DNA of 64,000 nt from DATBRC01 sp036560485 (GCA_036560485.1 DATBRC010000041.1:32569-96568); one strand, 5' to 3'. Counted from the first letter of the stretch, positions 8,894-18,597 are shown. Made by a program: numbers and translations. The notes: generated by a model not told the origin, from the letters alone.

Positions 8894-8926
8894 CTGTATA
8901 AAAATACAGGCTGTCTATACAAACAG
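8894..8926 (+). promoter_or_regulatory. Two tandem LexA (SOS) boxes
   Basis: Two matches to CTGT-N8-ACAG lie one base apart: CTGTATAAAAATACAG at 8894-8909 and CTGTCTATACAAACAG at 8911-8926. They lie 33 bases upstream of the lexA start. This is the classic arrangement for negative autoregulation of lexA, as in E. coli, which also has two boxes. Confidence 0.95.
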
Positions 8927-8958
8927 CGTTCGGCTGAATATCAGCGACGCAATGACCT

Positions 8959-9639
8959 ATGATCAAGCTCACCGCTCGCCAGGAACAAATCCTGAATTTG
9001 ATTAAAGACGCCATTGAAAACACTGGCTTCCCACCTACTCGCGCTGAAATTGCCAATGAATTAGGATTTCGCTCCGCTAATGCTGCAGAAGAGCACCTGC
9101 AAGCACTGGCGCGCAAAGGCGCAATCGAAATTTCACCGGGTACATCACGTGGTATTCGCTTACGGGAAATGGGTTTAGGCCTCGATAGCGGTAATCGCAC
9201 AGCAGAACGCTTCCATGCCAAACAAATGGCATTGCCGCATGCATCACTGATGCAGTTGAGCTTGCCTTTGGTTGGCCGGGTTGCTGCCGGATCACCGATC
9301 CTCGCGCAGGAGCATGTCGAAGCAACCTACAACGTCGATTCTTCGTTATTTTCTGCAAAACCGGATTACCTGTTGAAAGTACGCGGCATGTCGATGCGCG
9401 ATGCCGGTATTTTCGATGGTGACTTGCTTGCTGTAAAAAAGGCGGACAGCGCAAAGAATGGTCAGATCATCGTTGCTCGGCTGGGAGATGATGTCACCGT
9501 CAAACGCTATAAAAAATCGGGATCATTGATCGAATTGCTGCCTGAAAATCCTGACTTCGAACCTATCCGGGTTGAAGCAGAACGTGATGATTTTGCGCTG
9601 GAAGGTTTGGCGGTCGGACTGTTACGTGCCTGGGGATAA
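8959..9639 (+). CDS. lexA: LexA SOS repressor
   Basis: The 226-residue protein has the winged-helix N-terminus (LTARQEQILNLI, PPTRAEIANELG) and the S24 peptidase C-terminus. The self-cleavage bond is A110-G111 in VAAGSP, and the catalytic dyad is S145 (GMSM) and K182 (VTVKR). A linker of about 30 residues is longer than in E. coli LexA (202 aa), as is common in beta-proteobacteria. It represses the SOS regulon until RecA filaments trigger autocleavage. The two LexA boxes directly upstream show autoregulation. It is transcribed divergently from the rpsF operon. Confidence 0.98.
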   Translation: MIKLTARQEQILNLIKDAIENTGFPPTRAEIANELGFRSANAAEEHLQALARKGAIEISPGTSRGIRLREMGLGLDSGNRTAERFHAKQMALPHASLMQLSLPLVGRVAAGSPILAQEHVEATYNVDSSLFSAKPDYLLKVRGMSMRDAGIFDGDLLAVKKADSAKNGQIIVARLGDDVTVKRYKKSGSLIELLPENPDFEPIRVEAERDDFALEGLAVGLLRAWG

Positions 9640-9680
9640 TTTACCAATCAAAGTTCAAACCTTAAGCACCTAAAAAATAA

Positions 9681-9770
9681 CATTTGTCGTTCCAGCGAAA
9701 GCTTTTATTTGGCGGCGTTCCCCTCACATTAACGATGCTGGGTTCGAGCTTTCGCTAGAGCGACAAAATG
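9681..9770. repeat. Inverted repeat element (dRS3/REP-like family), copy 1
   Basis: The arms 9681-9703 and 9747-9770 are near-perfect reverse complements (CATTTGTCGTTCCAGCGAAA and its mate). It lies between the convergent genes lexA and trmJ and could also serve as a transcription end. It is related to the copies at 40441, 47706 and 49824 by the GTCRTTCC core. Confidence 0.75.
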
Positions 9771-9803
9771 AATAGCTTGTTGAACATTTAAAACCAAAGC
9801 GAA

Positions 9804-10562
9804 TTATTTCTGCCGTTTGGATAAAATTTGCTTGGCAATCCCGCGCAAAATATTGACCTCTTCCATCTCCAGCTTCGCCCTGGAAAATAATCGTTTCAGT
9901 CTCGGCATTAATTTTTTAGGATTATTCGCATCCAAGAAATCAATCGCAATCAATGCCTGCTCCAGATGCACATACATCCCTTCTATCTCTGCAAAGCCAG
10001 CCGCCTCACCCTGAAAGCCAATGTCCGTTGCGATAGGTTGATCGCCTAGTGCAGCCATTCGACACTCATATGCCAACACCTGCACTGCTTGCGCAAGGTT
10101 CAACGATGAATAATCAGGGTTGGCGGGAATATTAATCAACACATTGCACTTCTCAACCACCTCATTCGGCAAGCCGAAACGCTCATTGCCAAACACCAAA
10201 GCAGCCTGCAGACCGGTCTCGGAAGCAAGTTGCGCAGATAAGGCGCGTGGCGAAACGATTGGCGGAGAAAATTCACGCAAGCGTGCCGTGACAGCCGCGG
10301 CAAAATTGCAATCGGCCAGCGCCTCTTCAATTGAACCGACAATACGTGCTGCTTCCAACACATCCTGCGCACCACTGGCAAAGGCAACCGCTTCCTCTTG
10401 TTGGACGGCATCCGGAAAACGTGGATTGACCAACACCAGCTCGGAAAAGCCCATGGTTTTCATTGCGCGTGCCGCAGCACCGATATTGCCTGGGCGGCTC
10501 GTTTCGACCAGTATAAAACGCAGACGTTTGAAAAGAGGCATGTCGATTTGGTTCAGGTTCAT
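9804..10562 (-). CDS. trmJ: tRNA (cytidine/uridine-2'-O-)-methyltransferase TrmJ
   Basis: The 252-residue SPOUT-class enzyme has RFILVETSRPGNIGAAARAM at about residues 14-33, the motif 1 signature. Further family motifs are FGNERFGLPNE and YSSLNLAQAVQV, which form the trefoil knot and SAM site. The C-terminal extension (RLFSRAKLEMEEV) is the dimer-forming part typical of TrmJ rather than TrmL. It methylates the 2'-OH of nucleotide 32 in tRNA. ATG at 10562 is used; a second ATG seven codons in (MPLFKRLRF) is an equally plausible start. It is divergent from suhB. Confidence 0.93.
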   Translation of the reverse strand: MNLNQIDMPLFKRLRFILVETSRPGNIGAAARAMKTMGFSELVLVNPRFPDAVQQEEAVAFASGAQDVLEAARIVGSIEEALADCNFAAAVTARLREFSPPIVSPRALSAQLASETGLQAALVFGNERFGLPNEVVEKCNVLINIPANPDYSSLNLAQAVQVLAYECRMAALGDQPIATDIGFQGEAAGFAEIEGMYVHLEQALIAIDFLDANNPKKLMPRLKRLFSRAKLEMEEVNILRGIAKQILSKRQK

Positions 10563-10692
10563 TTAAAATAGCGACATTCCGCGGTAAAAAACATGGCTAA
10601 TTTGGCCACATTTCGCCGCATCGCTCATTAATTCACTAATGTGATTCCAAAATCGCAAAATGCGATGGAGCCACCATTTTAACGGAACCTTT

Positions 10693-11487
10693 ATGCATCC
10701 TATGCTTAACACGGCGATTAAAGCCGCACGCCGCGGCGCGGCCATCATCAATCGCGCCTCTTTTGATATCGATCGCATCAAGGTTACCGAGAAAAAAACC
10801 AATGACTTCGTCACCGAAGTCGACCAAGCGGCTGAAAAAGCCATCATTGATGTCCTGATCAATGCATATCCTGATCATGCGGTTCTCGCTGAAGAATCTG
10901 GCGCATCGTCCAATCTGCACGATGAGAATGAAAACGTCTGGATTATTGATCCTTTGGACGGTACCACCAATTTCATCCATAGTTTTCCGCAGTACTGCGT
11001 ATCCATCGCTTTGCAACAGCGCGGCGTTATCACGCAAGCGGTAGTCTACGATCCGACGCGCAATGATCTGTTCACCGCCACCAAAGGCGCTGGTGCCTAT
11101 CTCAATGAAAAGCGCCTGCGAGTTACCAAGCGCGACAAATTAGCCGATGCATTGATCGGTACAGGCTTCCAATTTCGTGACTCGGAAGGTCTCGAAGAGT
11201 ACATAAAAATGTTTCGTGCAATGACTGAAAAATGCACCGGATTGCGTCGCCCAGGTGCTGCTGCTCTTGATTTGGCTTATGTTGCTGCCGGTCGTTTGGA
11301 TGGCTTTTTCGAAAGAGGGTTACAACCTTGGGACATGGCTGCCGGCTCATTATTGGTTACCGAAGCAGGCGGCATCATGGGTACGTTTGCCGGGGAATCC
11401 GATTATTTATACAAAGGTGAAGCCATTGCCGCCACGCCAAAAGTATTTGCGCAGATGGTTCCTTTATTAGCGCCATTTGCAAAATAA
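10693..11487 (+). CDS. suhB: Inositol-1-monophosphatase SuhB
   Basis: A 264-residue enzyme, counting from MHPMLN, the conserved N-terminus; an in-frame ATG 33 bases upstream would add an unlikely extension. Metal and substrate motifs are EESG, WIIDPLDGTTNFIH and WDMAAGSLLVTEAGG. SuhB dephosphorylates inositol monophosphate, and in E. coli it also takes part in rRNA antitermination with NusA and in 30S maturation. It is divergent from trmJ across 130 bases and is followed by an intrinsic terminator. Confidence 0.96.
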   Translation: MHPMLNTAIKAARRGAAIINRASFDIDRIKVTEKKTNDFVTEVDQAAEKAIIDVLINAYPDHAVLAEESGASSNLHDENENVWIIDPLDGTTNFIHSFPQYCVSIALQQRGVITQAVVYDPTRNDLFTATKGAGAYLNEKRLRVTKRDKLADALIGTGFQFRDSEGLEEYIKMFRAMTEKCTGLRRPGAAALDLAYVAAGRLDGFFERGLQPWDMAAGSLLVTEAGGIMGTFAGESDYLYKGEAIAATPKVFAQMVPLLAPFAK

Positions 11488-11513
11488 ATGACGAATTGGA
11501 TTATTCCCATTTG

Positions 11514-11554
11514 GGCCAAATAAATTAATTTATTAATTTAATGGCCTCTCTTTT
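11514..11554 (+). terminator. Intrinsic terminator after suhB
   Basis: GGCC (11514-11517) pairs with GGCC (11543-11546) around a long A/T stem (about 11521-11540, TT loop), with a small bulge. TCTCTTTT follows. Confidence 0.65.
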
Positions 11555-11770
11555 GAAAATTTATTTTTTTGTATTTCTTTGCTTGCCACAAAATTTTTTT
11601 CGACTTAACACTCGGAAATTATTTCTGCAACGAAACACTGATATACTGCAGTCATACGGCATAAACTCCAGTCATCCTGCCGCTGTCTAATTAGACCTTC
11701 AGCAATCTAATCCGTTTGCCTGCGACTGGCACCTTTCATGGTGACAGGCCGATATTCTTACTGAGCCTTT

Positions 11771-13105
11771 ATGTCCTTTATTCAACTCGGTTTATCCGAT
11801 GCCATTGTGCGCGCTGTTACCGAACATGGTTACACCACCCCTACTCCAATTCAGGCACAAGCCATACCGGCTGTATTGGCTGGCGGCGACCTGCTTGCTG
11901 GCGCACAGACCGGTACCGGTAAAACCGCCGGCTTTACTTTGCCGATTTTGCATCGACTTTCTATCAATGCTGGCGCACCAAGCGGTTCGACATCGCAAAG
12001 GCCAATCCGCACGTTGATCCTGACGCCGACGAGAGAACTAGCAGCGCAAGTCGAAGAAAGCGTTCGGACTTACGGTAAATATCTTAAATTGACTTCAACT
12101 GTGATCTTCGGCGGTGTCGGCATCAACCCTCAGATTAAATTGCTAAAACATGGGGTCGACATACTGGTCGCCACACCTGGCCGCTTGCTGGACCACATGC
12201 AACAAGGCACCGTCAACCTCAATCACATCGAGATCCTGGTACTGGATGAAGCCGATCGCATGCTCAACATGGGCTTCATTAAAGACATTCGCCGCATCCT
12301 GGCAGTACTTCCAAAAAAACGCCAAAACCTGTTGTTCTCAGCCACTTTCTCCGATGAGATCAAAGCATTGGCTGATGGCCTACTTAATGCGCCTGCGATG
12401 ATTGAAGTAGCACGTCGCAATTCCACGGTCGAAATCATTGCACAGAAAATCCATCCGGTAGATCGTGACCGCAAGCATCCTATGCTGACGCACTTGATCA
12501 AAACCAATCAATGGTCTCAGGTCTTGGTGTTCACTCGAACCAAACACGGCGCCAACAAACTGGTTGAGCAATTGGGTAAAGACGGCATTACCGGCCTGGC
12601 CATACACGGCAATAAAAGCCAGGCTGCAAGGACGCGTGCGCTGGCCGAATTCAAGGAAGGAAGCTTGCAAGTTCTCGTTGCGACCGATATCGCAGCACGC
12701 GGCATCGATATCGATCAGCTTCCCCATGTCGTCAATTATGATTTGCCCAATGTCCCTGAAGATTATGTTCACCGCATTGGCCGTACAGGTCGGGCCGGTG
12801 CGACCGGTGAAGCCGTGTCGCTGGTTTGCGTAGACGAACACAATATGCTGAAAGATATTGAAAAATTAATAAAGCGCAGCCTGCCAAAAGAAATCATCGT
12901 CGGCTTTGAACCGGACCCGAATGCCCGCGCCCAACCGGTTCAGCTGCGAAGCGGCGGCAATAACGGTGGCGGCCGCAATCGCCCTCAAGGCAGAACACCT
13001 GCTACCAAGACACAAACGCCAGCTGGTAAGCCTGCTACTCCCTCAAGAACTTTTGACGCCTCGCGACAAGCTGCGACTCATCGTACAGGTGGTCGCGGAA
13101 GATAA
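11771..13105 (+). CDS. rhlE: DEAD-box ATP-dependent RNA helicase, RhlE-like
   Basis: A 444-residue helicase with the full motif set: Q motif ending PTPIQ (24-28), AQTGTGKT (45-52), PTRELA, TPGRLLDHM, DEAD (159-162), SAT (190-192), ARGIDI and HRIGRTGRAG. The tail beyond about residue 385 is low-complexity, rich in Gly, Arg, Thr, Pro and Gln (GGNNGGGRNRPQGR), as in RhlE proteins, and probably binds RNA nonspecifically. RhlE acts in ribosome assembly and mRNA turnover and is often cold-induced. The 283-base upstream gap ends in a small hairpin just before the ATG. It is a single-gene unit. Confidence 0.95.
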   Translation: MSFIQLGLSDAIVRAVTEHGYTTPTPIQAQAIPAVLAGGDLLAGAQTGTGKTAGFTLPILHRLSINAGAPSGSTSQRPIRTLILTPTRELAAQVEESVRTYGKYLKLTSTVIFGGVGINPQIKLLKHGVDILVATPGRLLDHMQQGTVNLNHIEILVLDEADRMLNMGFIKDIRRILAVLPKKRQNLLFSATFSDEIKALADGLLNAPAMIEVARRNSTVEIIAQKIHPVDRDRKHPMLTHLIKTNQWSQVLVFTRTKHGANKLVEQLGKDGITGLAIHGNKSQAARTRALAEFKEGSLQVLVATDIAARGIDIDQLPHVVNYDLPNVPEDYVHRIGRTGRAGATGEAVSLVCVDEHNMLKDIEKLIKRSLPKEIIVGFEPDPNARAQPVQLRSGGNNGGGRNRPQGRTPATKTQTPAGKPATPSRTFDASRQAATHRTGGRGR

Positions 13106-13320
13106 TTTATTGCCATCGATTACTAAATTAAATTGGCGTATTTTTATCTTCGTCCTGTAGTTGAGGGGAATCTGCAACGCTGTACATTTAGTTGCTATTA
13201 ACACGTAACCAATGCCTCATTTCCTTATCGAATGTAGATTACAATGCATGAGCTAAACTTGGCTTCATGCAATGGATTACGGCAAGTAGGTCTTATTTTT
13301 TCGTGATGGAAAATAATTGA

Positions 13321-14814
13321 ATGAATTTCTCAAATCTCAGAATTCAGACTCGGCTGCAAATTAGCTTTGGATTAATTTTAATATCACTTCTCGGCATGAC
13401 ACTTCTTGCAGTGTTTGCCAAATCCAATTCATCACTCGTCACCGAATTTGGCATCATCGCTCTCATAGTTGGCGTACCGCTTGCATGGCTGACATTCCGC
13501 AGCATTGTCGGACCATTAAACGAGGCCGTCGCAATTTCCCAGCGAATGGCATCGGGTAATTTGCGCGACACGTTTGAGGTACAAACCGAAGACGAATTAG
13601 GCCAACTGCTTTATTCATTACAAAGCTTGAGCGAACAGTTATTCCAGATTGTTGTTGATGTACGTTATGGCACAGTGGGCATTGCCACTACATCCAATTT
13701 TATCAAGGGCGACAACACAGCCCTGTCATCACGCACGGAATCCCAAGCCAGCTCGCTGGAAGAAACCGCCAGCTCAATGGAAGAGCTGACCTCCACCGTC
13801 AAACAAAACGCCGACAACGCCAAGCAGGCAAATAAATTGGTCAACTCGGCGGCTGATCTGGCAGCAAAAGGAGGTCAAGTCGTTGGCAATGTCGTCAACA
13901 CAATGGGCTCCATCAAGGAAAGCTCACGCAAGATTGTCGACATCATCAGCGTCATCGATGGCATCGCTTTTCAAACCAACATACTGGCGCTGAATGCCGC
14001 CGTTGAGGCCGCACGTGCCGGTGAGCAAGGACGCGGATTCGCTGTCGTGGCTGCTGAAGTTCGCAACTTGGCGCAACGTTCTGCCAGCGCAGCAAAAGAA
14101 ATCAAATCACTGATTGTCGATTCCGTTGAAAAAGTCGATACCGGCGGCAAATTAGTCGATGACGCCGGCAAGACCATGAACGATATTGTCGCAAGCGTAA
14201 GACGCGTTGCCGACATCATGAGCGAAATCGCCGCTGCCAGCTCTGAACAAAGCTCTGGAATCGATGAGATCAATCGTGCCGTTATCCAGATTGATGGCAT
14301 GACACAGCAAAATGCCTCATTGGTGGAAGCAGCTGCAACCACTGCAGCAGGCTTGGAAGACCAGGCAATGTCATTGTCCGGATCGGTATCCGCCTTTGAA
14401 CTGGGCGAACGCGAATTCGGCACTGCAGAAGAAGCCAAGGCAATGGTTGAACGGGCGCTTGAATTCATTCAAGCTCACGGCAAAGAAAAAGGCATGGCAG
14501 AGATCAGCAACCCGCACGGCCAATTTATCGATCGCGATTTGTTTCTCGGCATGTGCGATGTCACTTGCAAGATCATTGCCAATGGCGGCAATGCGCGTCT
14601 GATAGGCATTGATGGATCGAAAGTCAAAGACGTTGACGGCAAATACTTTGTGGTTGAAATGCAGAAAATTACCAAGACTCAAGGCGCTGGCTGGTGCGAC
14701 TACAAGTATGTTCATCCAATGACAAAACAAGTCTGCCTGAAATCGGCTTATGCAGCAGCAGTCGGATTTGATGACCTGTTCATTTCATGCGGCTACTATA
14801 AACAATTGGACTGA
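13321..14814 (+). CDS. Methyl-accepting chemotaxis protein with C-terminal Cache-type domain
   Basis: The 497-residue protein has two membrane segments (about 13-33 and 42-58) separated by only some eight residues, so it lacks a periplasmic sensor. HAMP follows (about 60-112), then the signalling domain with the hairpin tip at 213-256 (DGIAFQTNILALNAAVEAA), conserved in all chemoreceptors. After the signalling domain comes a second domain (about 372-495) resembling single-Cache domains, with NPHGQFIDRD, DGKYFVVEM and GWCDYKY. This domain should be cytoplasmic. It holds all five cysteines of the protein (412, 416, 459, 472, 490). No methylation or CheR-docking pentapeptide is seen at the end. 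Receptor identity is certain; the Cache assignment rests on motif resemblance. Confidence 0.9.
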   Translation: MNFSNLRIQTRLQISFGLILISLLGMTLLAVFAKSNSSLVTEFGIIALIVGVPLAWLTFRSIVGPLNEAVAISQRMASGNLRDTFEVQTEDELGQLLYSLQSLSEQLFQIVVDVRYGTVGIATTSNFIKGDNTALSSRTESQASSLEETASSMEELTSTVKQNADNAKQANKLVNSAADLAAKGGQVVGNVVNTMGSIKESSRKIVDIISVIDGIAFQTNILALNAAVEAARAGEQGRGFAVVAAEVRNLAQRSASAAKEIKSLIVDSVEKVDTGGKLVDDAGKTMNDIVASVRRVADIMSEIAAASSEQSSGIDEINRAVIQIDGMTQQNASLVEAAATTAAGLEDQAMSLSGSVSAFELGEREFGTAEEAKAMVERALEFIQAHGKEKGMAEISNPHGQFIDRDLFLGMCDVTCKIIANGGNARLIGIDGSKVKDVDGKYFVVEMQKITKTQGAGWCDYKYVHPMTKQVCLKSAYAAAVGFDDLFISCGYYKQLD

Positions 14815-14915
14815 CCCGACCTCAAACCTTCAGTTATTTGTGTCAAATATGCTCAAACCGACACGCAAGCTCGTAAAATAAGCGCCTCTCTTGCAAGAAT
14901 AAATAACGAGTTCAG

Positions 14916-17564
14916 ATGGATAACGAAGCATTACAAAAATTCACGCCTGTGATGCAGCAGTATCTACGCATCAAATCTGAACATCCGGACACGCTGGTGT
15001 TTTATCGGATGGGTGATTTTTACGAGCTGTTTTTTGACGATGCGGAAAAGGCCTCGCGTCTGCTTGGCATCACGTTAACACAGCGAGGCGCAGCCAGCGG
15101 CAATCCCATCAAGATGGCTGGTGTTCCCTACCATGCAGTCGATCAATACCTGGCCAAGCTGGTGAAATTGGGAGAATCTGCAGCTATCTGCGAACAGATC
15201 GGCGATCCCGCAACCAGCAAAGGTCCTGTCGAACGCAAAGTCGTGCGTGTTGTCACGCCAGGCACGCTAACCGATTCCGACCTGCTGCCGGAAAAAGCCG
15301 ATCGTCCATTGCTGGCACTGCACACTGTCACGCAACGCAAAAACATTACGATCGGTCTTGCCTGGCTCTCTATGGCCAGTGGTGCGCTAAAGTTGATGGA
15401 ATTTTCCGGCGACGCCAAAACATTTGATGCGCGATTGAAGCAGGAGCTGGAACGTATCGGGCCAGCTGAAATTTTGGTCATGGATCGTCTGGAAGATAAT
15501 GCACTATCTTCCGCAATTAATTCCATATCAAGCAAAATCACAACTGTCCCTGAATGGCATTTCGATCAAACCAGCGGTAAAAAATCGCTGCTGGAACAAC
15601 TTGCCACGTCAACGCTATTCGGCTTTGGCGCCGATCATTTAACCGCAGCAGTGGGCGCAGCCGGCGCTTTATTGCGCTATGCGCAAGCTACGCAAGGCAA
15701 AGGCTTGCAGCATGTACGCACGCTCATGGTCGAATCTGAAAATGAATTCATCGGCCTCGATGCAGCGACGCGACGCAACCTCGAATTGACGGAAACGATA
15801 CACGGTCAGGATGCATCATCGTCATCTCCCACTCTCTTTTCACTGCTCGATCACTGCCGCACTGCGATGGGTTCACGCTTATTGCGCCATTGGCTGCATC
15901 ATGCACGTCGCGACCAGTCGATCGCGCAAGCGCGTCATGCAGTAATCAATACCTTGATGCGTGCAGATGCATGCTCTGGTTTATCAACCACGCTGGCAGC
16001 AGTACCGGATATCGAGCGCATTACTACCCGGATTGCGTTGCTCTCTGCGCGTCCACGCGATTTAGCTGGATTGCGCAGCGGCTTGCAGCAACTGCCGTCG
16101 TTGCGTGCCTATGTTGCGATGTGCGACAAGGATGCCGATGCGCCACTGCTGAAAACCATACGTGAAGCGTTATCGACGCCGGCTGAGTGCCTGGATTTGA
16201 TTGAACGCGGCATTGCGTTGGAACCGGCAGCGATGATTCGCGACGGCGGCGTGATTGCGCGCAGCTTTGATGCGGAGCTCGACGAATTGCGTGGATTATC
16301 GGAGAACGCAGGACAATACCTGGTCGATCTTGAAACACGCGAACGCGCACGAACCGGAATCAATAATCTGCGCGTCGAATACAACAAGGTGCATGGCTTT
16401 TATATCGAAGTCACGCACGGACAGACAGACAAGGTGCCGGACGATTATCGACGCCGCCAAACCTTGAAAAATGCCGAACGCTATATCACTCCCGAATTGA
16501 AAGCATTCGAAGACAAGGCATTGTCAGCACAAGAGCGCGCATTGGCGCGTGAAAAATATCTTTATGATCAACTGCTGAATACCCTGCTATCGCACATCGG
16601 CACACTTCAAGTCATTGCCCATGCGCTGGCACAACTGGACACGCTGGTCGCACTGGCTGACCACGCGCTGCGATACAACTGGTGTGCGCCTCAACTTGTC
16701 ACCGAACCAATGCTATCGATTGAGCAAGGCAGACATCCTGTCGTCGAAAATCAAATCGAACGTTTCATCGCCAATGATTGTGAACTGAATGCAGAACGCA
16801 AGCTGCTGTTGATCACCGGCCCGAACATGGGCGGTAAATCCACTTACATGCGGCAGGTAGCCTTGATCACCCTGCTCGCCTATATGGGCAGTTTTGTTCC
16901 CGCAACCAGCGCAATGATCGGACCCATCGATCGCATTTTCACGCGTATCGGTGCGGCCGACGATCTGGCTGGCGGACGTTCAACCTTCATGGTTGAAATG
17001 ACAGAATCAGCTGCAATCCTGAACGGCGCCACGGAAAACTCCTTGGTGCTAATGGATGAAGTCGGTCGTGGCACATCGACATTTGATGGTTTGGCACTGG
17101 CATGGGCCATCGCCAAACATCTGATCGACACGACCAAAAGCTTCACATTGTTTGCGACCCATTACTTTGAATTGACACAACTGCCTGAAACACATCCTGC
17201 AGCAGCCAATGTGCATTTATCCGCCGTTGAACACAAGGATAGTATTGTGTTTCTGCATGCTGTACAGTCTGGGCCTGCATCGCAAAGTTACGGTTTGCAG
17301 GTGGCGCAATTGGCCGGCGTCCCGCAACCTGTTATCCGCGCTGCACGAAAACATCTCGCTACACTGGAAGCTCACTCGATTCAATCGATGCCTCAATTCG
17401 ATTTGTTCGCAAGTACGACGATGAATACCACTGAAGTCACTGATGAATCCAATGCGGCTGCCGACATGGTTATCGATACTCTGGCATCAATCGATCCGGA
17501 TGCGTTGTCGCCACGTGAAGCGCTTGATGAACTTTATCGCTTGAAGCGCATGGTTGATAAGTGA
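14916..17564 (+). CDS. mutS: DNA mismatch repair protein MutS
   Basis: The 882-residue protein is full length. The N-terminal mismatch-binding domain shows GDFYELF, with the intercalating F35 and E37. The C-terminal ATPase has Walker A GPNMGGKST (635-643), Walker B-like VLMDEVGRGTSTFDG and the helix-turn-helix/dimer end. MutS recognises mispairs and small loops and recruits MutL. The ATG at 14916 is used. The stop codon region overlaps or abuts the following secreted-protein gene, so the two may be co-transcribed. Confidence 0.98.
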   Translation: MDNEALQKFTPVMQQYLRIKSEHPDTLVFYRMGDFYELFFDDAEKASRLLGITLTQRGAASGNPIKMAGVPYHAVDQYLAKLVKLGESAAICEQIGDPATSKGPVERKVVRVVTPGTLTDSDLLPEKADRPLLALHTVTQRKNITIGLAWLSMASGALKLMEFSGDAKTFDARLKQELERIGPAEILVMDRLEDNALSSAINSISSKITTVPEWHFDQTSGKKSLLEQLATSTLFGFGADHLTAAVGAAGALLRYAQATQGKGLQHVRTLMVESENEFIGLDAATRRNLELTETIHGQDASSSSPTLFSLLDHCRTAMGSRLLRHWLHHARRDQSIAQARHAVINTLMRADACSGLSTTLAAVPDIERITTRIALLSARPRDLAGLRSGLQQLPSLRAYVAMCDKDADAPLLKTIREALSTPAECLDLIERGIALEPAAMIRDGGVIARSFDAELDELRGLSENAGQYLVDLETRERARTGINNLRVEYNKVHGFYIEVTHGQTDKVPDDYRRRQTLKNAERYITPELKAFEDKALSAQERALAREKYLYDQLLNTLLSHIGTLQVIAHALAQLDTLVALADHALRYNWCAPQLVTEPMLSIEQGRHPVVENQIERFIANDCELNAERKLLLITGPNMGGKSTYMRQVALITLLAYMGSFVPATSAMIGPIDRIFTRIGAADDLAGGRSTFMVEMTESAAILNGATENSLVLMDEVGRGTSTFDGLALAWAIAKHLIDTTKSFTLFATHYFELTQLPETHPAAANVHLSAVEHKDSIVFLHAVQSGPASQSYGLQVAQLAGVPQPVIRAARKHLATLEAHSIQSMPQFDLFASTTMNTTEVTDESNAAADMVIDTLASIDPDALSPREALDELYRLKRMVDK

Positions 17565-17571
17565 GTACAAG

Positions 17572-18507
17572 TTGAAGCTTTTCTTAAAAAAACCGTTCCT
17601 CTTCCTATTCTTGTGCCATGCAGTTATCTGCATGTCTGATGCTTCCGCAGCATCCAGCGACTTCAGCTTCGGCGTCATTGCCTATCCTTTCAGAACAAGC
17701 GCTGATGAATCTTCGTTACGAGCCGCTATTAAAGCAAGCGATGCGGACAACCTTGCATTTGTAGTCGTAAGCGGCATCAAATCGAATGCCGAACCCTGCA
17801 GCGACAATATCTATACAAAGCACAGAGCATTGCTCGACAGTGCGCAAAATGGATTGGTCTTGTCATTGACCGCAAACGACTGGAGTGACTGCAAGAAAAG
17901 CAGTGGCAGATCTGCAGCAGTAGAGCGCTTGAATCGGATACGCGAATTATTTTTTGCCGATGAATTCTCATTCGGCGCAAGTAAAATCCCTCTCTTGCGC
18001 CAATCCGCTTCGCCCAGATTTCGCAGTTATGGTGAAAATGCGCGCTGGGAAATCAATAACATCATGTTTGCGACCATCAATCTGCCTGCAAATAATAATA
18101 ACTATCTTGCTGCAGCCGGACGTAACAGCGAATTCGAAGATCGCATGATCGCCAATCGAGAATGGCTGCAACGGCTTATCGTTTATGCCAGCCTCAAAAA
18201 ACTGCATGGCGTGGTGTTATTTTGCGATGGCAATCCAATGTCCGTATCTGCAGATCAGAATACCAAGCGTGACGGTTTCCTGGAAATTCGCCGGCAACTT
18301 ATTGCGTCTGCAGCGAAATTTTCCGGCAAAATCCTGATCGTTCACAACCAATCGAACACTACTCAACCTGCTACTATCAATTGGCACAGGAATGTGGGAG
18401 AGTTTGGCGCAACATCCGGCTGGATAAAGGTGACAGTCACTCCGTCAAATACAGCACTGTTTTCGATCAGTGACAATCCAATAGAAGTTAAAACTGCACG
18501 CCAATAA
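17572..18507 (+). CDS. Secreted protein of unknown function, faintly metallophosphoesterase-like
   Basis: A 311-residue product if started at the TTG at 17572, which gives a clean signal peptide: basic MKLFLKK, hydrophobic core to about residue 20, cleavage near SDASAAS. A further in-frame TTG at 17554 would overlap mutS. The mature protein starts FSFGVIAYPF and later has LHGVVLFCDGNPM, which recall the beta-strands of calcineurin-like phosphatases (GVIxDxH), but the metal-binding Asp/His residues are largely absent. It probably belongs to an inactive or divergent branch. It directly follows mutS and has no other partner. I do not recognise a named family. Confidence 0.7.
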   Translation: MKLFLKKPFLFLFLCHAVICMSDASAASSDFSFGVIAYPFRTSADESSLRAAIKASDADNLAFVVVSGIKSNAEPCSDNIYTKHRALLDSAQNGLVLSLTANDWSDCKKSSGRSAAVERLNRIRELFFADEFSFGASKIPLLRQSASPRFRSYGENARWEINNIMFATINLPANNNNYLAAAGRNSEFEDRMIANREWLQRLIVYASLKKLHGVVLFCDGNPMSVSADQNTKRDGFLEIRRQLIASAAKFSGKILIVHNQSNTTQPATINWHRNVGEFGATSGWIKVTVTPSNTALFSISDNPIEVKTARQ

Positions 18508-18540
18508 AAAAACCGCAAACATCTCTGCCTACGGCTTTTA
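18504..18540 (-). terminator. Possible terminator downstream of slyD
   Basis: Read on the minus strand, AAAAGCCG pairs with CGGTTTTT (one G-T pair) around a 16-base loop and is followed by more T. It is weak because of the long loop. Confidence 0.4.
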
Positions 18541-18597
18541 ATAAGCTTCTTGCCTGAAACCGCTTGACGCTATCTCAGCCGATCAATTTTCAGCAAC

